The notes below the pieces were generated by a model. It searched no databases. It saw only the letters and a program-made list of their open reading frames with translations, and was not told the DNA's origin. The translations under genes were made by a program, and so were the position numbers. 64,000 nucleotides of DNA, from assembly GCF_964275005.1 (NCBI RefSeq), contig NC_092692.1:18315506-18379505 (forward strand), in the 5' to 3' direction. Source of the DNA: Diadema setosum. Lineage: Eukaryota > Echinodermata > Echinoidea > Diadematoida > Diadematidae. Positions 47,170 through 59,900 of this stretch are shown here, in pieces; the stretch's first letter is position 1, and the number at the start of each line of letters is the position of its first letter.

Positions 47170-49194
47170 TCTGAGATACTCTGAATTGTAGTCTTTCGTT
47201 AAAAGTGTAATTCTTAAGTAGTAAGATGTGTGTATTGGTTTCACATTCTGAATTGAAGTAACCAGTATTTGTGTACCTGTATAATGATACAGCTTACCTT
47301 TATGCGAAGTGCAATTACTGCTATAAATTAATTGGTGTCGAGTTCGTCATAAGTTGATGTTTAGACCCATTCTATATGGAGATGAGATGAAACCTCCCTG
47401 ATCCTACCGTACACTATGACACCTTGCCACTTATTCTTTTGTCTGGCGTGTTGGATCTGCCATCTCGGTGGGTAGACAGGAAATAGACATTCATGTTTCT
47501 ACATCAAGTGACTTCTTCCCCTGAACATTGATTGGTATTTCCTGCATTTTTCTTTCTCCCACCGTATAGAATACATAAGCCTCCAACAGGAAAACGACAC
47601 TAACCGCACTATCATGACTATCTCATTAGAGAGGTGAGACGTCTCACCTCCCTGATCTCACATACTAGTACACGGGTAGAAGTTATGTTCCCTGCACTTT
47701 TGCTGCTTACATTGTACAATGTACATGAACAAAAGGGGAACGTCACAGATAATTTCCCGCCAAAGACAAGTTCTAGCATTGTGGAATTTTAAGGTTGGCA
47801 GCAGTTATGTAGGAACATAGAGGTACTGTAGCATCTACTGTATCTCTATGGCATTGCGTATAAGTGAGGCCTGTAGGGTCTGCTCTACCAAAATCAGCTG
47901 GGAATTTTTACTTCCACGCGACATTTTGAATTTTCATGAGACAGAATCAAGTCACAGAAATTTCGTAAGATCACTGTGCTCGATGTACATCATTCCGATA
48001 GGTATGAATTTGCAATCGTGCTCCAGACGACTTATTCAATTAGGTCATTTTTTTTTTTCATATCCAACAGCCGGGTGTGTTTAGTATTCTTTATTCAAAT
48101 TTCGTGTAATTATACTTTAATATAAATCATATTCACATAGAAACATGCACATAACACACACAAAACAATTAACACGTAGGATTCTCCTCAGAATGCTGAT
48201 TTATCTCAGAAATCGAGAGGACGCCTATATACGTGTAACTTAGGGAAAAAATGAAGATTCGCTCAAAAAACGAATATACAAAGTCATGCAACCATGCATA
48301 AGCCTATTGCCTACATACTAACTCACATGTTTTGACTTTCTTAGCCAAACTCATCAATACTTGAGACCAATTTACTATAAATCCCCACGGTAAGAAATGT
48401 GACAAAAGTTTATCTTGATTATCAAAAAAGAAAATTAACGAAGACACGAGATATTCTTTGTACGGCTCATATTTTTGCATATAAGTAGGCCTACACACGT
48501 ATAGTTCTCTCCCCCTCCCCCGGAAAAAAAAACAAAAAACGTCTTGCCTATTGCTAAAGGCGTTTCAGTTTCATATTATCCGGTATTTTATATTAACGTG
48601 AAATTGTGTACTTTTTTCCAATCAATGAACAGTGATTTTGATGTTTAGCAGAGCTTAAACTATCCTATTGCGTTTATATTGAATCAGTGTATCAGTGGTA
48701 GTTGTTGATGAAACGTATCGCAATGAGGAAAATCTCACTTTTGTGTTTGCTATCGCGTTTCTGTCCCCGACTGGAGGATTATTTAATACAGTGTACTAGC
48801 AGCTTTCCTCTTTGTATACTCCTAATGTATAACTTCCCTTCACTGCTACAAAAAGTATAGAAAGGCCTTATACATGCCTTTGAGTCAGGATATATCGGAG
48901 GTCAGGAGAGAATTGGATGAGAAGCAGTAGGACACCATGCAGGGAACAAGAGAATAAATACAGACGGGAGCCCGACAGCTGGGATAAGGGATAACAATAT
49001 GATGAGCATTGCAGAAAAATGTTTTTTTAAATGCTTTTAAATTAGACAGATTTATTAGGAAGGTGCAGTTATTATGTTCACAGCTGCGTATAAAATCACA
49101 AAGCTGATAACCCATTTCATCTTTACATTAATTTTGATATCTGCATCCTTATGATTATAGGGAAATATTTTTCTGGCATATCAAAGTTGTACGT
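47170..49194. other. Intergenic DNA downstream of H2A
   Basis: No gene is seen. A perfect 20-bp palindrome, GAGGTGAGACGTCTCACCTC, lies at 47631-47650 and relates to the hairpins at 20635 and 44189. Confidence 0.45.
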
Positions 49195-49717
49195 CATTAC
49201 TACAACATGTCGTAGAGACAACCACTGTGGTCTAGCGCCCCCTGTTGCTGAACATGGGCAGAATGACCATGGCAGAATCAACATTGGCCGGAATTTTCTG
49301 CTCCGTCACCGCTGGATGAGAAGACTACAACAGCTTGTGATGTCACATGCGTACAACTATACGAAGAAGATTATAAAGAAAATTGTACATTTTTCACTCT
49401 TCTGGCATAATAAAACAAAAATTTGACTCGCCTCTTTTAGAAGGAAGGGAGAATAACAAAAAATAATCACACGTCAGTGACAAGTCAAGGAAATATGCAC
49501 TTTAAAAATGTTATGAAATTTTCTTTGTATTTTCCTTCTACGCATGTGACATCGTACACTGTAGTAGTCTTCTCCTCCAGCAGTGACTGTGTAGAAACTT
49601 TAAAAATTCATAACTTTTTGAACGGATTGCTCGATTTTCTGCAAACATTCATTGGATTGTTCTTCTAATATTGCTTCGTTCACTCAATATACATGTATAT
49701 GAAGGTGGATTTGTATT
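49195..49717. mobile_element. Degenerate member of TTAA family 2
   Basis: CGCTGGATGAGAAGACTAC near 49309 and the inverted GTAGTCTTCTCCTCCAGC near 49562 match the arms of 30510-31075, as do AAACTTTAAAAATTCATAAC and TTCACTCAAT on the right. The left border is unclear. CACTGTGGTCTAGCGCCCCC near 49219 recurs at 10918. Confidence 0.5.
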
Positions 49718-50155
49718 TTAAAGAGGAAATCCACTCCCCCCTCAAAAAAAAAGAAAAAAGAAAAAAAAAGATTCAAAGGAAAGAAAAAAAATTCCTGCAG
49801 AATGATATGAAAATGATTAAAATCAGATAAGAAATAAGGATAATACGACATTTTGAAATTGCACATTTTTTGAAAACATTTCTTGAAAAGTCATTATGTA
49901 TATTCAAATGAGCAAGTTGACGATGTCATGCGTTCATGACTTCTTATTCATTTCATATACAATATTGACAAAAATATCACATTTCAATTGTAAGGATAAA
50001 TAAAAAAGAACAAAAGTTAACTCTGATATAACTTGTACGAGAACATGTTTTTACTTGTATTCGCAATATTTTAGTAACAATTTTTTTTTGAATTATGCTA
50101 CTTATAATCATTACTGCACAGTCTATATGTATATGAAGGTAAACTTGTCCTTTAA
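49718..50155. mobile_element. TTAA-flanked MITE, relative of 24273-24629
   Basis: It begins TTAAAGAGGAAATCCACTCC and ends GGTAAACTTGTCCTTTAA. The interior is A-rich and non-coding. It directly adjoins the preceding family 2 copy at a shared TTAA. Confidence 0.5.
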
Positions 50156-50269
50156 TCACTCTCGTGTGTGTCAAGTTTCGCTTACTTTATCCGAGATCGG
50201 CAGGTTGCAAGCTTCCTCATATCGTTTTCCCTTATTGTTACATCATTGTATATGCTACAAAAACAATAA

Positions 50270-50334
50270 GGCCAAAAAAAAAAAAATTGCTTGTTTGCCC
50301 TTAATTGCCAAAACCCAAGAGGGTCGGTAGGTCG

Positions 50335-50368
<34 letters not shown>

Positions 50369-53300
50369 CAGGGTACCCTTTTTTCCATGTCAATGCACTC
50401 AAAACTCCAAGAGATTCATTCAAATTTACGTCTTGCTATAGGGCCCGGTACGCGAGGCAGAAACACTCACTGACAAACACTTATAACGTTCATTTTTGTT
50501 AAATTTTGCAAACAGCTCCAAAAAAAGTACCTTCCAGTGAGATGCTGGCAACTGAACTCCAAACAGTTTTGGTGCCATGACAGCTGGTAACGGATGCTGC
50601 AAAAGTAGCCATCTTGTGAAGGGCTGCACACTAACCCATTTTTTCTGCCGGTCCGACCTGTCTCTGTCGGACCGGTAAATGCCCCGTTTTACCATTTTTT
50701 ACAGGTCCGAACAGAAAATTTACCGGTCAACAACGACAACATTTTAAAAAACATTAAATGACTTGCAAACTTATTTTCTTGTTTTTTATGGATGTACCCC
50801 CCCCCCCATGTACATTTTACAGGTTAATATTTTTTTTAAACTTGCATTATTTATTGCACAAGAAATTTAAAAATAAAGACAGGAAAAAATTAGAATGTTT
50901 GTTTGTGAATTAGTGTAAAATGATAATGAACAAAATCAGATTGTATCAAATGCGTTTGCGACTTTTTCTAAACATCGGCGCACGAACTTGCTGCGTAACC
51001 TGCTCTTGGTGGTCAGTTGGATTGCGATGATTTAATGAATTATTTTAGTTGTGATATTTTCTGATGCACGCGATACAAGGGGTTCTTTATTTTTCTCCCG
51101 ATAATCTCTTCGCATTTGTGCATGCGTTCTTGAAAGGTACACGACATGCAGGGCCGAATTCGCAATCCTTTTTGCGCCCATTTCCACCTCAAATATTAGC
51201 GGGATTGTGACGATTTCATAAATTACTTCGGCTGTAATATTTTACGAAGCACGCGCCAAAAGGGGTTGAAAATGCGTCCTTTATTTTTTCCCGATAAACT
51301 CTTCGAATTTCGTAAGTGCGTTCTTAAAAGATGTACCACACGGCCGAATTCATGATACTTTTTTGCGCCTATTTCTACCTCAGATGTCAGCGGGATTGTG
51401 ACGATTTCATACTAGTAAATCACTTCGGATGTAATCTTTTGTGATGCACGCACCAGCTAGAATGGTTGAAAATGCGTTCTTTATTTTTCTCCCCATAATC
51501 TCTTCGCATTCCGTAAATGCGTTCTTAAAAGATATACGACACGGCCAAAAATCATGATTCTTTTTGCGCCTATTGTTTCCTCAAACTTCAACGGGATTGC
51601 GATGATTTTATGAATTATTATTCGGCTGTAATCTTTATGATGCACGGGCCAAAAGGGGTTGAAAATGTGTCCTGTATTTTTCTCCCTATAATCTCTTCGC
51701 ATTTCGTACATGCGTATACGTCACGGCCGAATTTACGATCCTTTTAGCGCCTATTTCTACATCAAATATCAGCGGGATTGCGATATTTCGTTAATTATTT
51801 CGGCTGTAATCTTTTGTGATACATGCACCAGAAGGGTTGAAAATGCGTTCTTTATTTTTCTCCCGATAATCTCTTCGCATTTGTGCATGCGTTTTCAAAA
51901 CTATACACTGCATGCTGGGCCGAATTCGAGATTCTTTTTGCGCCTATTATTGTTTAATCAAATTTCAACGGGATTGCGAAATTTTCATGAATTACTACTC
52001 GGCTGTAATCTATATGATGCAAGCGCCAAAAGGGGATGAAAATGTGTCCTTTATTTTTCTCCTGCTAATCTCTTCCCATTTCGTACATGCGTTCTTAAAA
52101 GGTATACGACACGGCCGAATTCACGTTCCTTTTTGCGCTTATTTCTACCTCAAATATCAGCGGGTTTGTGGCGATTTCATTGATTACTTCGGATGTAATC
52201 TTTTGTAATGCACGCACCAGAAGGGTGAAAATGTGTTTTTTATTTTTCTCCCGATAATCTCGCCGCATTTGTGCATGCGTTTTGATAACCAACACGGCAT
52301 GCAGGACTGAATTCAAGATCCTTTTTGCGCCTATTGTTTCCTCAAATTTCAACGGGATTGCGTTGATTTCATGAATTTTTATTCGGCTGTAATCTTTTAT
52401 GATGCACGTACCAAATGTGTCCTTTATTTATTTTTTTCTCCTCTATAATCTCTTCGCATTTCGTACATGAGCTTTTGAAAGGTGTACGACGCGGCCGGCC
52501 GAATTCATGATCCTTTTTGGGACGATTTCTACCTCAAATATGTAAGCGGGACTGCGATGATTTCATGATTTTTTTTTTTCTCCCTAGTATTATCTCTTCA
52601 CATTTTGTGCATGCGTTCCTAAAAAGTACACGGAAGGGCCGATTTCGTGATCCTTTTTGCGCCTATCTTCATTGTGAGATCATTCTGAACGAATGAAAAT
52701 ATTCATTTGTGAAATGACTGTGTAAAATGAAACTGAACGCAATCAGATCCATTTACTCTATCGCTGAATATCGAATATGTTTTTACTTTTCTAAAAATCG
52801 ACACAAGTAAATTAATTCTAACATGTCAACTGCCACGCTGCTGCCAAGCCGGGATCGGATCGTGAGTAAAATGACCCAGAAATGCGTGCGCTTCTAATTC
52901 TATCAATGCTTCTTGTCTGGCATGACCGCCGATCGCAAGCAAACGAAAAGCAGTTACACTGTACATGCATGGCATGGCAGTGCGTGAGCAGCGCCAATGC
53001 GCAAGCTAGCGCGACTACTGGTCGCCAGTGTGCAGACCTGTACTAAGTGCATGATATACATGCATTGATTGGATTTCGTGCGTGTGCACGCATGTGAGCC
53101 AAAAAGGTTGCTACATTGTAGCATGCAATGCATGCTGTAAAACGTAGCCTGTGGACCCGCGCGGCCCGAACACAATTACGACGGGTCGATGAGATGAAAA
53201 AAAAACGAACATTTTTAGACTTTTTTTTATTCTTTCTCTAATTAATTTTGGGTTTAAAACCATTCACAAATTTGTAGAAGGTGAAATTTGTGGAAAAAAA

Positions 53301-53406
53301 TAAACTTGAAAGAGCAAAAAAAAAAAAAAAAAAAAAACGCGACCCGAAATTTCCGTGATTTTCGGTCGGTCGCGAAGGGCAAACAAACCATTTTTTTTTT
53401 TTTGCC
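50270..53406. mobile_element. Harbinger-like non-autonomous element carrying a satellite array
   Basis: The left end GGCCAAAAAAAAAAAA then TTGCTTGTTTGCCCTT is inverted at the right end as AAGGGCAAACAAACCA, T-run, GCC. TAA adjoins both ends (50267-50269 and 53407-53409), the 3-bp target typical of PIF/Harbinger. Inverted similarity continues about 75 bp in, through GGTCGG-rich sequence to a poly-T/poly-A run. The interior has no recognisable transposase. It is half filled by the ~190-bp tandem array at about 51060-52660. GGTCCGACCTGTCTCTGTCGGACC at about 50651-50674 forms another internal palindrome. Confidence 0.6.
51060..52660. repeat. ~190-bp tandem array, about nine units, with a ~380-bp alternating pattern
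   Basis: TTTATTTTTCTCCCGATAAT or close variants recur near 51090, 51280, 51478, 51672, 51850, 52050, 52238, 52420 and 52580, a spacing of 160-200 bp. Two sub-types alternate from about 51540 on. One has GTTTCCTCAAATTTCAACGG with TTATTCGGC (51579, 51950, 52336); the other has CTACCTCAAATATCAGCGGG with GCACGCACCAGAAGGG. That gives a ~380-bp higher-order unit. Reading frames in it are broken and not protein-like. Confidence 0.8.
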
Positions 53407-53659
53407 TAATATTAGAATGAAACGTCAATGAAGGTAGAAAAGTTAATGAATTTATCAGACGTTCTGCACTTCATCAGGAAGGCCGTGTGTATAGCCTAAC
53501 CGAATTGCATAGATTTATCAGTCACAATTAATATTTGTAGCGAGATAGAGATTAAGGAAATGCACTGTCTAAATCAATTTTACCTTAAAAATACAGTAAT
53601 GTTGATAACTTCACGAAGTTGCGGAACGGATCGCAAAGAAAGAAATAATGCTCGATATG

Positions 53660-53788
53660 TTAGGGTAGCAACTCTTGTGGAATGGCAACTTCCCATAGCT
53701 ACAGCCAATAATGGCGCTGGATTGTTGACGTTACTATGATAATTGCCATTCCAGCAAGAGTTACTGTCCTATCAGAGCTGAACCCTAA
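53660..53788. mobile_element. Small hairpin MITE just upstream of ETFA
   Basis: TTAGGGTAGCAACTCTTG and TGGAATGGCAA at the left are inverted at the right as TTGCCATTCCAGCAAGAGTTACTG and ending ACCCTAA. It ends about 185 bp before the ETFA start codon and may lie in its promoter. Confidence 0.5.
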
Positions 53789-53972
53789 TTCCTTATCTTT
53801 CTCAGGGATCCCTCTAATTTTTTCACCACGGTCGATTTTCGCATGATGTAACAATCGGCATTCTCTTGTGTATGACACTAGAGGGCGTGCATCAATTACG
53901 CAAGTTTAGAAAATCAGCGAATGCTCTCGGAACTTCACTTGAGACGTAACTCACTCGGGACCTAAATTAAAC

Positions 53973-56900
53973 ATGTTTGGACTCGTGAGCAGACATTCAA
54001 GACGTATTGGACAAACTGTAAGTCAACTCAACATTTGCTTGACTTGATATTTTTTTTTTTTTTAGTTTTTACTCTGAGAGAGAATTTAATCAATGCAATT
54101 GCTTCAACGGGTGAGTGAAATATCGAATGCTACAGTCCCGTGTATAGGAAACTGCGTATGAAAGACCTGCTGACCTCTGCATTCATGAAGTTCACCTTCT
54201 AACAATGTCTAACGTTAAAACTAAAGTGCTCGACTTCTAAGTTCTAGTTTATTGGGTATTTATAAAGGATTTGGGCATTGAAAAAAAGTACACAAATACT
54301 CAGTTCGTCGTAAAATTCATTACCCCCCCCCCCCTAAAAAAAACAACAACAAACAAACAAACAAACAACAAAACAAAACAAAAACTAAAACAAAAACCAA
54401 ACCTTACCGGCCGTCGAGCCGCTAGCCGTCATCCATCCAGATGGCCCTATTATTCCTGTGGGAAGAGCTCTCATGCGTCATGGACTCGGTGTAACTCTAA
54501 ATTACTCTTGAAGGATGCCACACCACAGTGGGTGCAGACACAACAATGTTCTGGGCCAATCTATGAGTCTGGGAGGGAGTTCCATGGCTTGACCTTAGGC
54601 TTGACCTCTTATTAGAGTAGAAGTGACCAGCAAGCTAATTGTGTCTGTGATAAAGCTTGTAAGAGTGACCTCTTAGTGTTTTGGATGGGGTAGAGAAGAA
54701 AATATCTGGTTTGGTTTTATAATGGCCATTTACATTAGAAGCTTGTAGGTATCTAGATCAATCTTGATTCTTCTCCCCTGAAGAGGTTCCAGTCTGATTT
54801 TGTCACTACATAAACGTAACCGTAAGCATCTTGTAATGCTTCAATGTCTTTCTTTGTAAAAGGACTCCAATCTGTGGATGCATATTCCAATGCTGGTCTA
54901 GCTATGTAGATTGGTAAGATGTGGTGACTTTAACTTCACTGAATCCTGTAAAACAGCGTCAAAACATGGCAATCTTCTTACTTACTTGGTTTACTTGGGT
55001 GTAGAGACGTAAAGCATCTGCTTACACTGTTACACATGTATGTGCCCCTCGTTACACTATTTGTCTCTGATATGGATTATGTTTCAGTGGGTGGCTTTCC
55101 CAATGTCTCTCTAGTGCCGACTTGAATTGGTTTACGCTGGTGGCTTAGACGGCTGCTTCTGGTATAGAGCATTCCAGTTATTTATGCTTCTTACAGCAAA
55201 GGCATTTTGTCTCAGCCGCAGTCTAATTCTTGGTTTCTTCAGTTTCAAGCTGTGGCCTCTGGTGTTGCTGCATTCAACCATGTCGAAGAATTGAGTACCA
55301 TACTGTCAAGATGATTTATTCCCTTTATGATCTTGAATATCTGAATGAGCTTGGCTTGTTGCCTTCTGTGTGCAAGGGTGGGTAGCTTGAGGATTTTCAG
55401 ACGCTCTGCATATTCCAGATGACGAAGGTGGGGGATCAATCTTGTTGCCCTCTGTTGTACTTTCTCAAGTAGGTCTTCATCCTTTTTGAAAGGAGACCAC
55501 ACCATATTGCAATACTCAAGTGTCGGTCTTATTAGTGCTCTGTACAACTTGAGCCATCCCTTCTCATTCAGTGCCGAAAAGGATCTCTTGACGATTCCAA
55601 GTTTGACATTAGCTCTTTTGGCAAGCTCAGCTGTTTGTGCACTGAATGTAAGGAATCTATCACAGATGACTCAAAGATCTTTTTCAGAGATGTCCTGAGT
55701 GATCTCCTTCTCACCATCCTCTCCTGACATGGTACATGTATATTGATGACATGGGTTACTTCTACCATAGTGCACAACTTAACATTTGATGTCATTGAAC
55801 TTGAGTTGCCATGTGCTTCCTCACTTTGTTACAGCATTTTTAAATGCCATTAAGGGAGTACTGGTAAGCTACAAAATGTAAAGCTGCACGTATGCGTGAA
55901 ACAACACATTTCTCAACATTGAAGTCTAGCAGCCAGTGCTTGGACCATGCCCCCTTACAGATGGTTTAGAAAAAACTCTCATGCAATCAAACAAAGAAGC
56001 AAAGATGAATTGTGATTATAAATCAAGATGTTTCTCACCTCTGATAAAGTGATAGTGAAAGCAGAAAGCAAAGAAAATCTTGATTATCAGTAGCAAATCA
56101 AAGTCCAGTCAGGGGTGTTTTCAAATCTTATGTTTGTTTTGTGGTGTGGACTTTCGTTATGAAAGGCTTGACCTCCGAGACGTGATTGATAGGAGCCGGA
56201 GCTCAGTTCAACCTTACATACCATAGTACTTCGTCCACAGACTGCATGAAATGTAAATGCGATCTACTGTAATCTAATAATCAAAGGGAAATATGAAGAG
56301 AATTCCATAAAATTATTTTTTTTTTTGGAAAAAAGAACACATTCTTTTAGTCTTGATTTGTTACTGATGCATGTCAGATATCCTCCTGCCTTCTGAAAGA
56401 GGCAAGTTAAACTTAAATGCACATTCTTTATACAAGAAAAATGAAAATATGTTGCCTTTTCTTTATATTTTCTTTGTATTGTTCTATGCTTGTGACATGA
56501 CAAGCTGTAATAGTGTTCTCATCCAGCAATGGCGGCATAAAAACTTTAAAAATGTATAACTTTGAACAGATTTTCCTATTTTCCTCAAACGTTCACTAAT
56601 ATATGTTCTAAATTCTAAATGCTCATTCTGTCAATCCTTGTGTATAAGAAGATGAACTTGTCCTTCAATGCACCATAATAATTTATTACGTGCCCATATG
56701 ACCATCTGTGACCATGTGTTCAGTCTTAATAGGCTGAATAGCACTCTTGGCCATTGAGTAGTTGAATTCCATTTGTAAATTGATTGTGCATTTGTGATAC
56801 AGGTTTGATTTCATGGTTCCCAAGAGATTTGAAGTGATTGAGCCTGTGTAGGAAAGGCAGCAGGCATATTCTATGGAATGATACCTGTAATCCTTGTAAT

Positions 56901-59900
56901 ATGGAATACATGTATATATAAAACATATCAAAATGTGACAGCAGAGATTTGCTACTGAAATTCAGAATTTCATTCCCTTCTAGTGGCATACTTTTTTTTT
57001 TTCTATCGTCACCCTTTCTTTTGTAGCTGTCCTATCTGCACAGGAATAACAGCACACTGATCGTTGCTGAGCACAACAATGAATCGCTGGTGCCCATCAC
57101 CCTCAACGCCATCTCGGCTGCCAAGAAAGTAGGGGGAGAGATCTCTTGTTTAGTTGCTGGTACCCAGTGTGCTAAGGTAAGGGTAGTCTGACTGAAGACC
57201 AAGTCACAATGCGCCTGTGTATAATGTGTGTGAAGTGTACCAAAAATTAGCCTCAGTTCCAGGCTTTTATATGATTTACTAATTGATGTAAAAGAGTATG
57301 ATTTTGCTAAAAGTGCAATTACTTAACCCCCCCCCCCATGTATGTGGAGTTAGGTGCAGCAGACACCTATTACATGCTGTAGAAATGCATTGAATCTGTG
57401 AGAAGAGCCTATCATGGTGCATGTGTCTATGACTGTATGAAATATTGATTGATTATTTATGAATTATTGATTGATACTCATTGGTTGAATTGTGGCAATA
57501 TTGACCATGGATTTGTTGCGCTGTACAGCAGATGAGCTGTCACTGTGGCAGTGCTCGGCAAAGTGTAACTATCAGTTCAGGATATCCCCATACTAGAGTT
57601 GTCTTATGCAGCAAAGCAAAAATTTGATAACCAAATCAGCAAAAGGATGTGTTTTTAGGGATAGTATTGAAAATTCTTCCATGGGTTATTAGATTACAAG
57701 ATTATTCATGTGACATTATGTAGCGGTTAGCCTGTTAGGAATGTTCTAGAGTTTGCAGTTCAAAAATTTCATCATGGCCCGTTACAGTGTAGGCAAGGTA
57801 ATGGTTTTTGTCAACCTGATTATGTGTAAATGAAAATGACATACATTGTACATGTAGGGCATTACATGTAGGAAAGTTTTGGCTGAGTAGAGGGCTTTTT
57901 ATCGTAATGATATTCTTTTTATCGTACAAAAGTGAGCACCCTTTCCCTTGGCACACTGAAAACTTACTACACTTCCTCCCTCTGTTCAAAGTCCAATGTT
58001 TAGAGCAGAAGTGTCAATACGCTCTGCAATACACTGAACCACATCAGACCAAAGTTTGTGCTGAGTTGGCAATTCTTAAGAAGTGAACAACACCCAAAGG
58101 TTACGTACTGATCGTAGCACCCACCAGTCATGAAGCATTGTTCAACTGTTAATCTTTGGATATGTGTACAGATCCACAACTGGTTTGAAGTGGCTTGATG
58201 GTACATTTTCCCAACACAGAGCATATCACTGTTTTATAAATATACAGTTGTATCATTGTTTTTGTAAAGTTTCCAACCAAATGTTTTTATTAGAAAATAT
58301 GATGGACTTAGTGTTGTTCTCTTACAACCCATAAAACAAACAAATAAAAATAACCTGCTATAACAACAACAACAACAACAACACAAAACCCAAAAAAACA
58401 CAAAAAGAGAAAACATGCTGATGTTGGTAATGGTTATAACAATTACATTGCATCAATATTTGTAATGAAAATGGTGACGTCAAACTTTTTTGTCATATGA
58501 AAGAGCAATTGACTCATCTCTTTTCGAAAATAGGAGAATGGTCTTAACCCTAACTAGGCCGGGGGGGGGCCTCCGAGGCCCCCCCCCTCGACGTTTCGCG
58601 CGATGTATCGCTATCGCGAGAAGCTATCGCCGCGACGTTTCATGACTTTTTTCTTTCGAGTCTCCCGCATCTTTTGACACCAAAAGGGTGTGCGGTTCCG
58701 AAGTTGCGCATAAATATGCACGTGCATGTCAGACCAAAAATTGCTCAAAAACGTGAATTTGTGTACAATTTCAATGCAAACTGTGTTTCCAGGCAAATTT
58801 CATAAAAGCATGATTATTTTGGGGTTTTATTGATTAAAATCAATTAATAACGCATTTTCTTGGTCGGAACAATGTCACGGACAAATTTCATCGAAAAAAC
58901 AATGAAAAACATAAAGTCGAAAAAACAAAGAAATACATAAGAAATTCAAAAAACAAGAAAATACTTAGGAAATTTTTTCTGATTGCGCAATTTTTTTCTC
59001 TTACATTTGCTAAGGACACTAAAAAGAATATTTACACAAAAAATGTGCCTGTTTTGAGCTTTATTTAGTGATTTATACCAAATTGTCTGATTTCATGCAT
59101 CATTATGCATAAATTAGCATAATTTAGTGTAAATGATAATTTTTGAAAAAATTAACTTCATGGTACTTTAGATTACATCATAGGCAATGCGTGTGCCAAT
59201 TTTCGTCGCGATCGCGCGGTCGACTGCCGAGATCTGGAGGGGGGGCCTGGGAGGCCCCCCCCCCCCCCCCCCCCCCCCCCGGCTCTATCATCTACCTGAA
59301 TAGCCCGGCCTAGTTAGGGTTAAAGATACATTTGGTAACAAGTCAAGGGAATATGTACTTGGCAAAAAAAAAAAAATTGTGGTTTTCTCTTTGTATTGAA
59401 TTCTTTATATAATCTCTGTCCCATACAATGTATGTTATGTCACAAACTGTAGCACTTTTCTCATCTAGCAATGTCAACATCGACACTTAAAAAATTCAGA
59501 AAATTTGAACAGATTGCATGACAGATTTTGTCAAACTTGGCTGATGTGTTCTACCAATATTCCTACATTCACTCAATCAACATAACATGTATATTACAAC
59601 CTGTAGGGTTGAATTTGGTTTTGTATACTGTCTATAATGGCCACCCAAGGGAAACGAAAAAGAGTGGCCATTGTAGACAGGTGGCTGCCAGATTCAAGGT
59701 CGTTAACATGGCTTTTTTCGGGGGGGGGGGGGATTGTGTGTAGTGGTCACATATGACAGGTGGTCGCTATAGACGGTGGTATAGACTGGTTTGAATGTAA
59801 AATGATCCATGCTCTTCTTGTTGTTGTCATCCTTGATGATGTCACACGTAGGTGGTCGAAGAGCTGTCCAAGGTACCCGGAGTGAGTCGCATCCTGGTGG

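Noticed and set aside
51481-52352. Frames in the tandem array reading like RRDYREKN or FEETIGAKRI
   Set aside because: They recur because the DNA repeats. Unit length is not a multiple of three and frames break between units.
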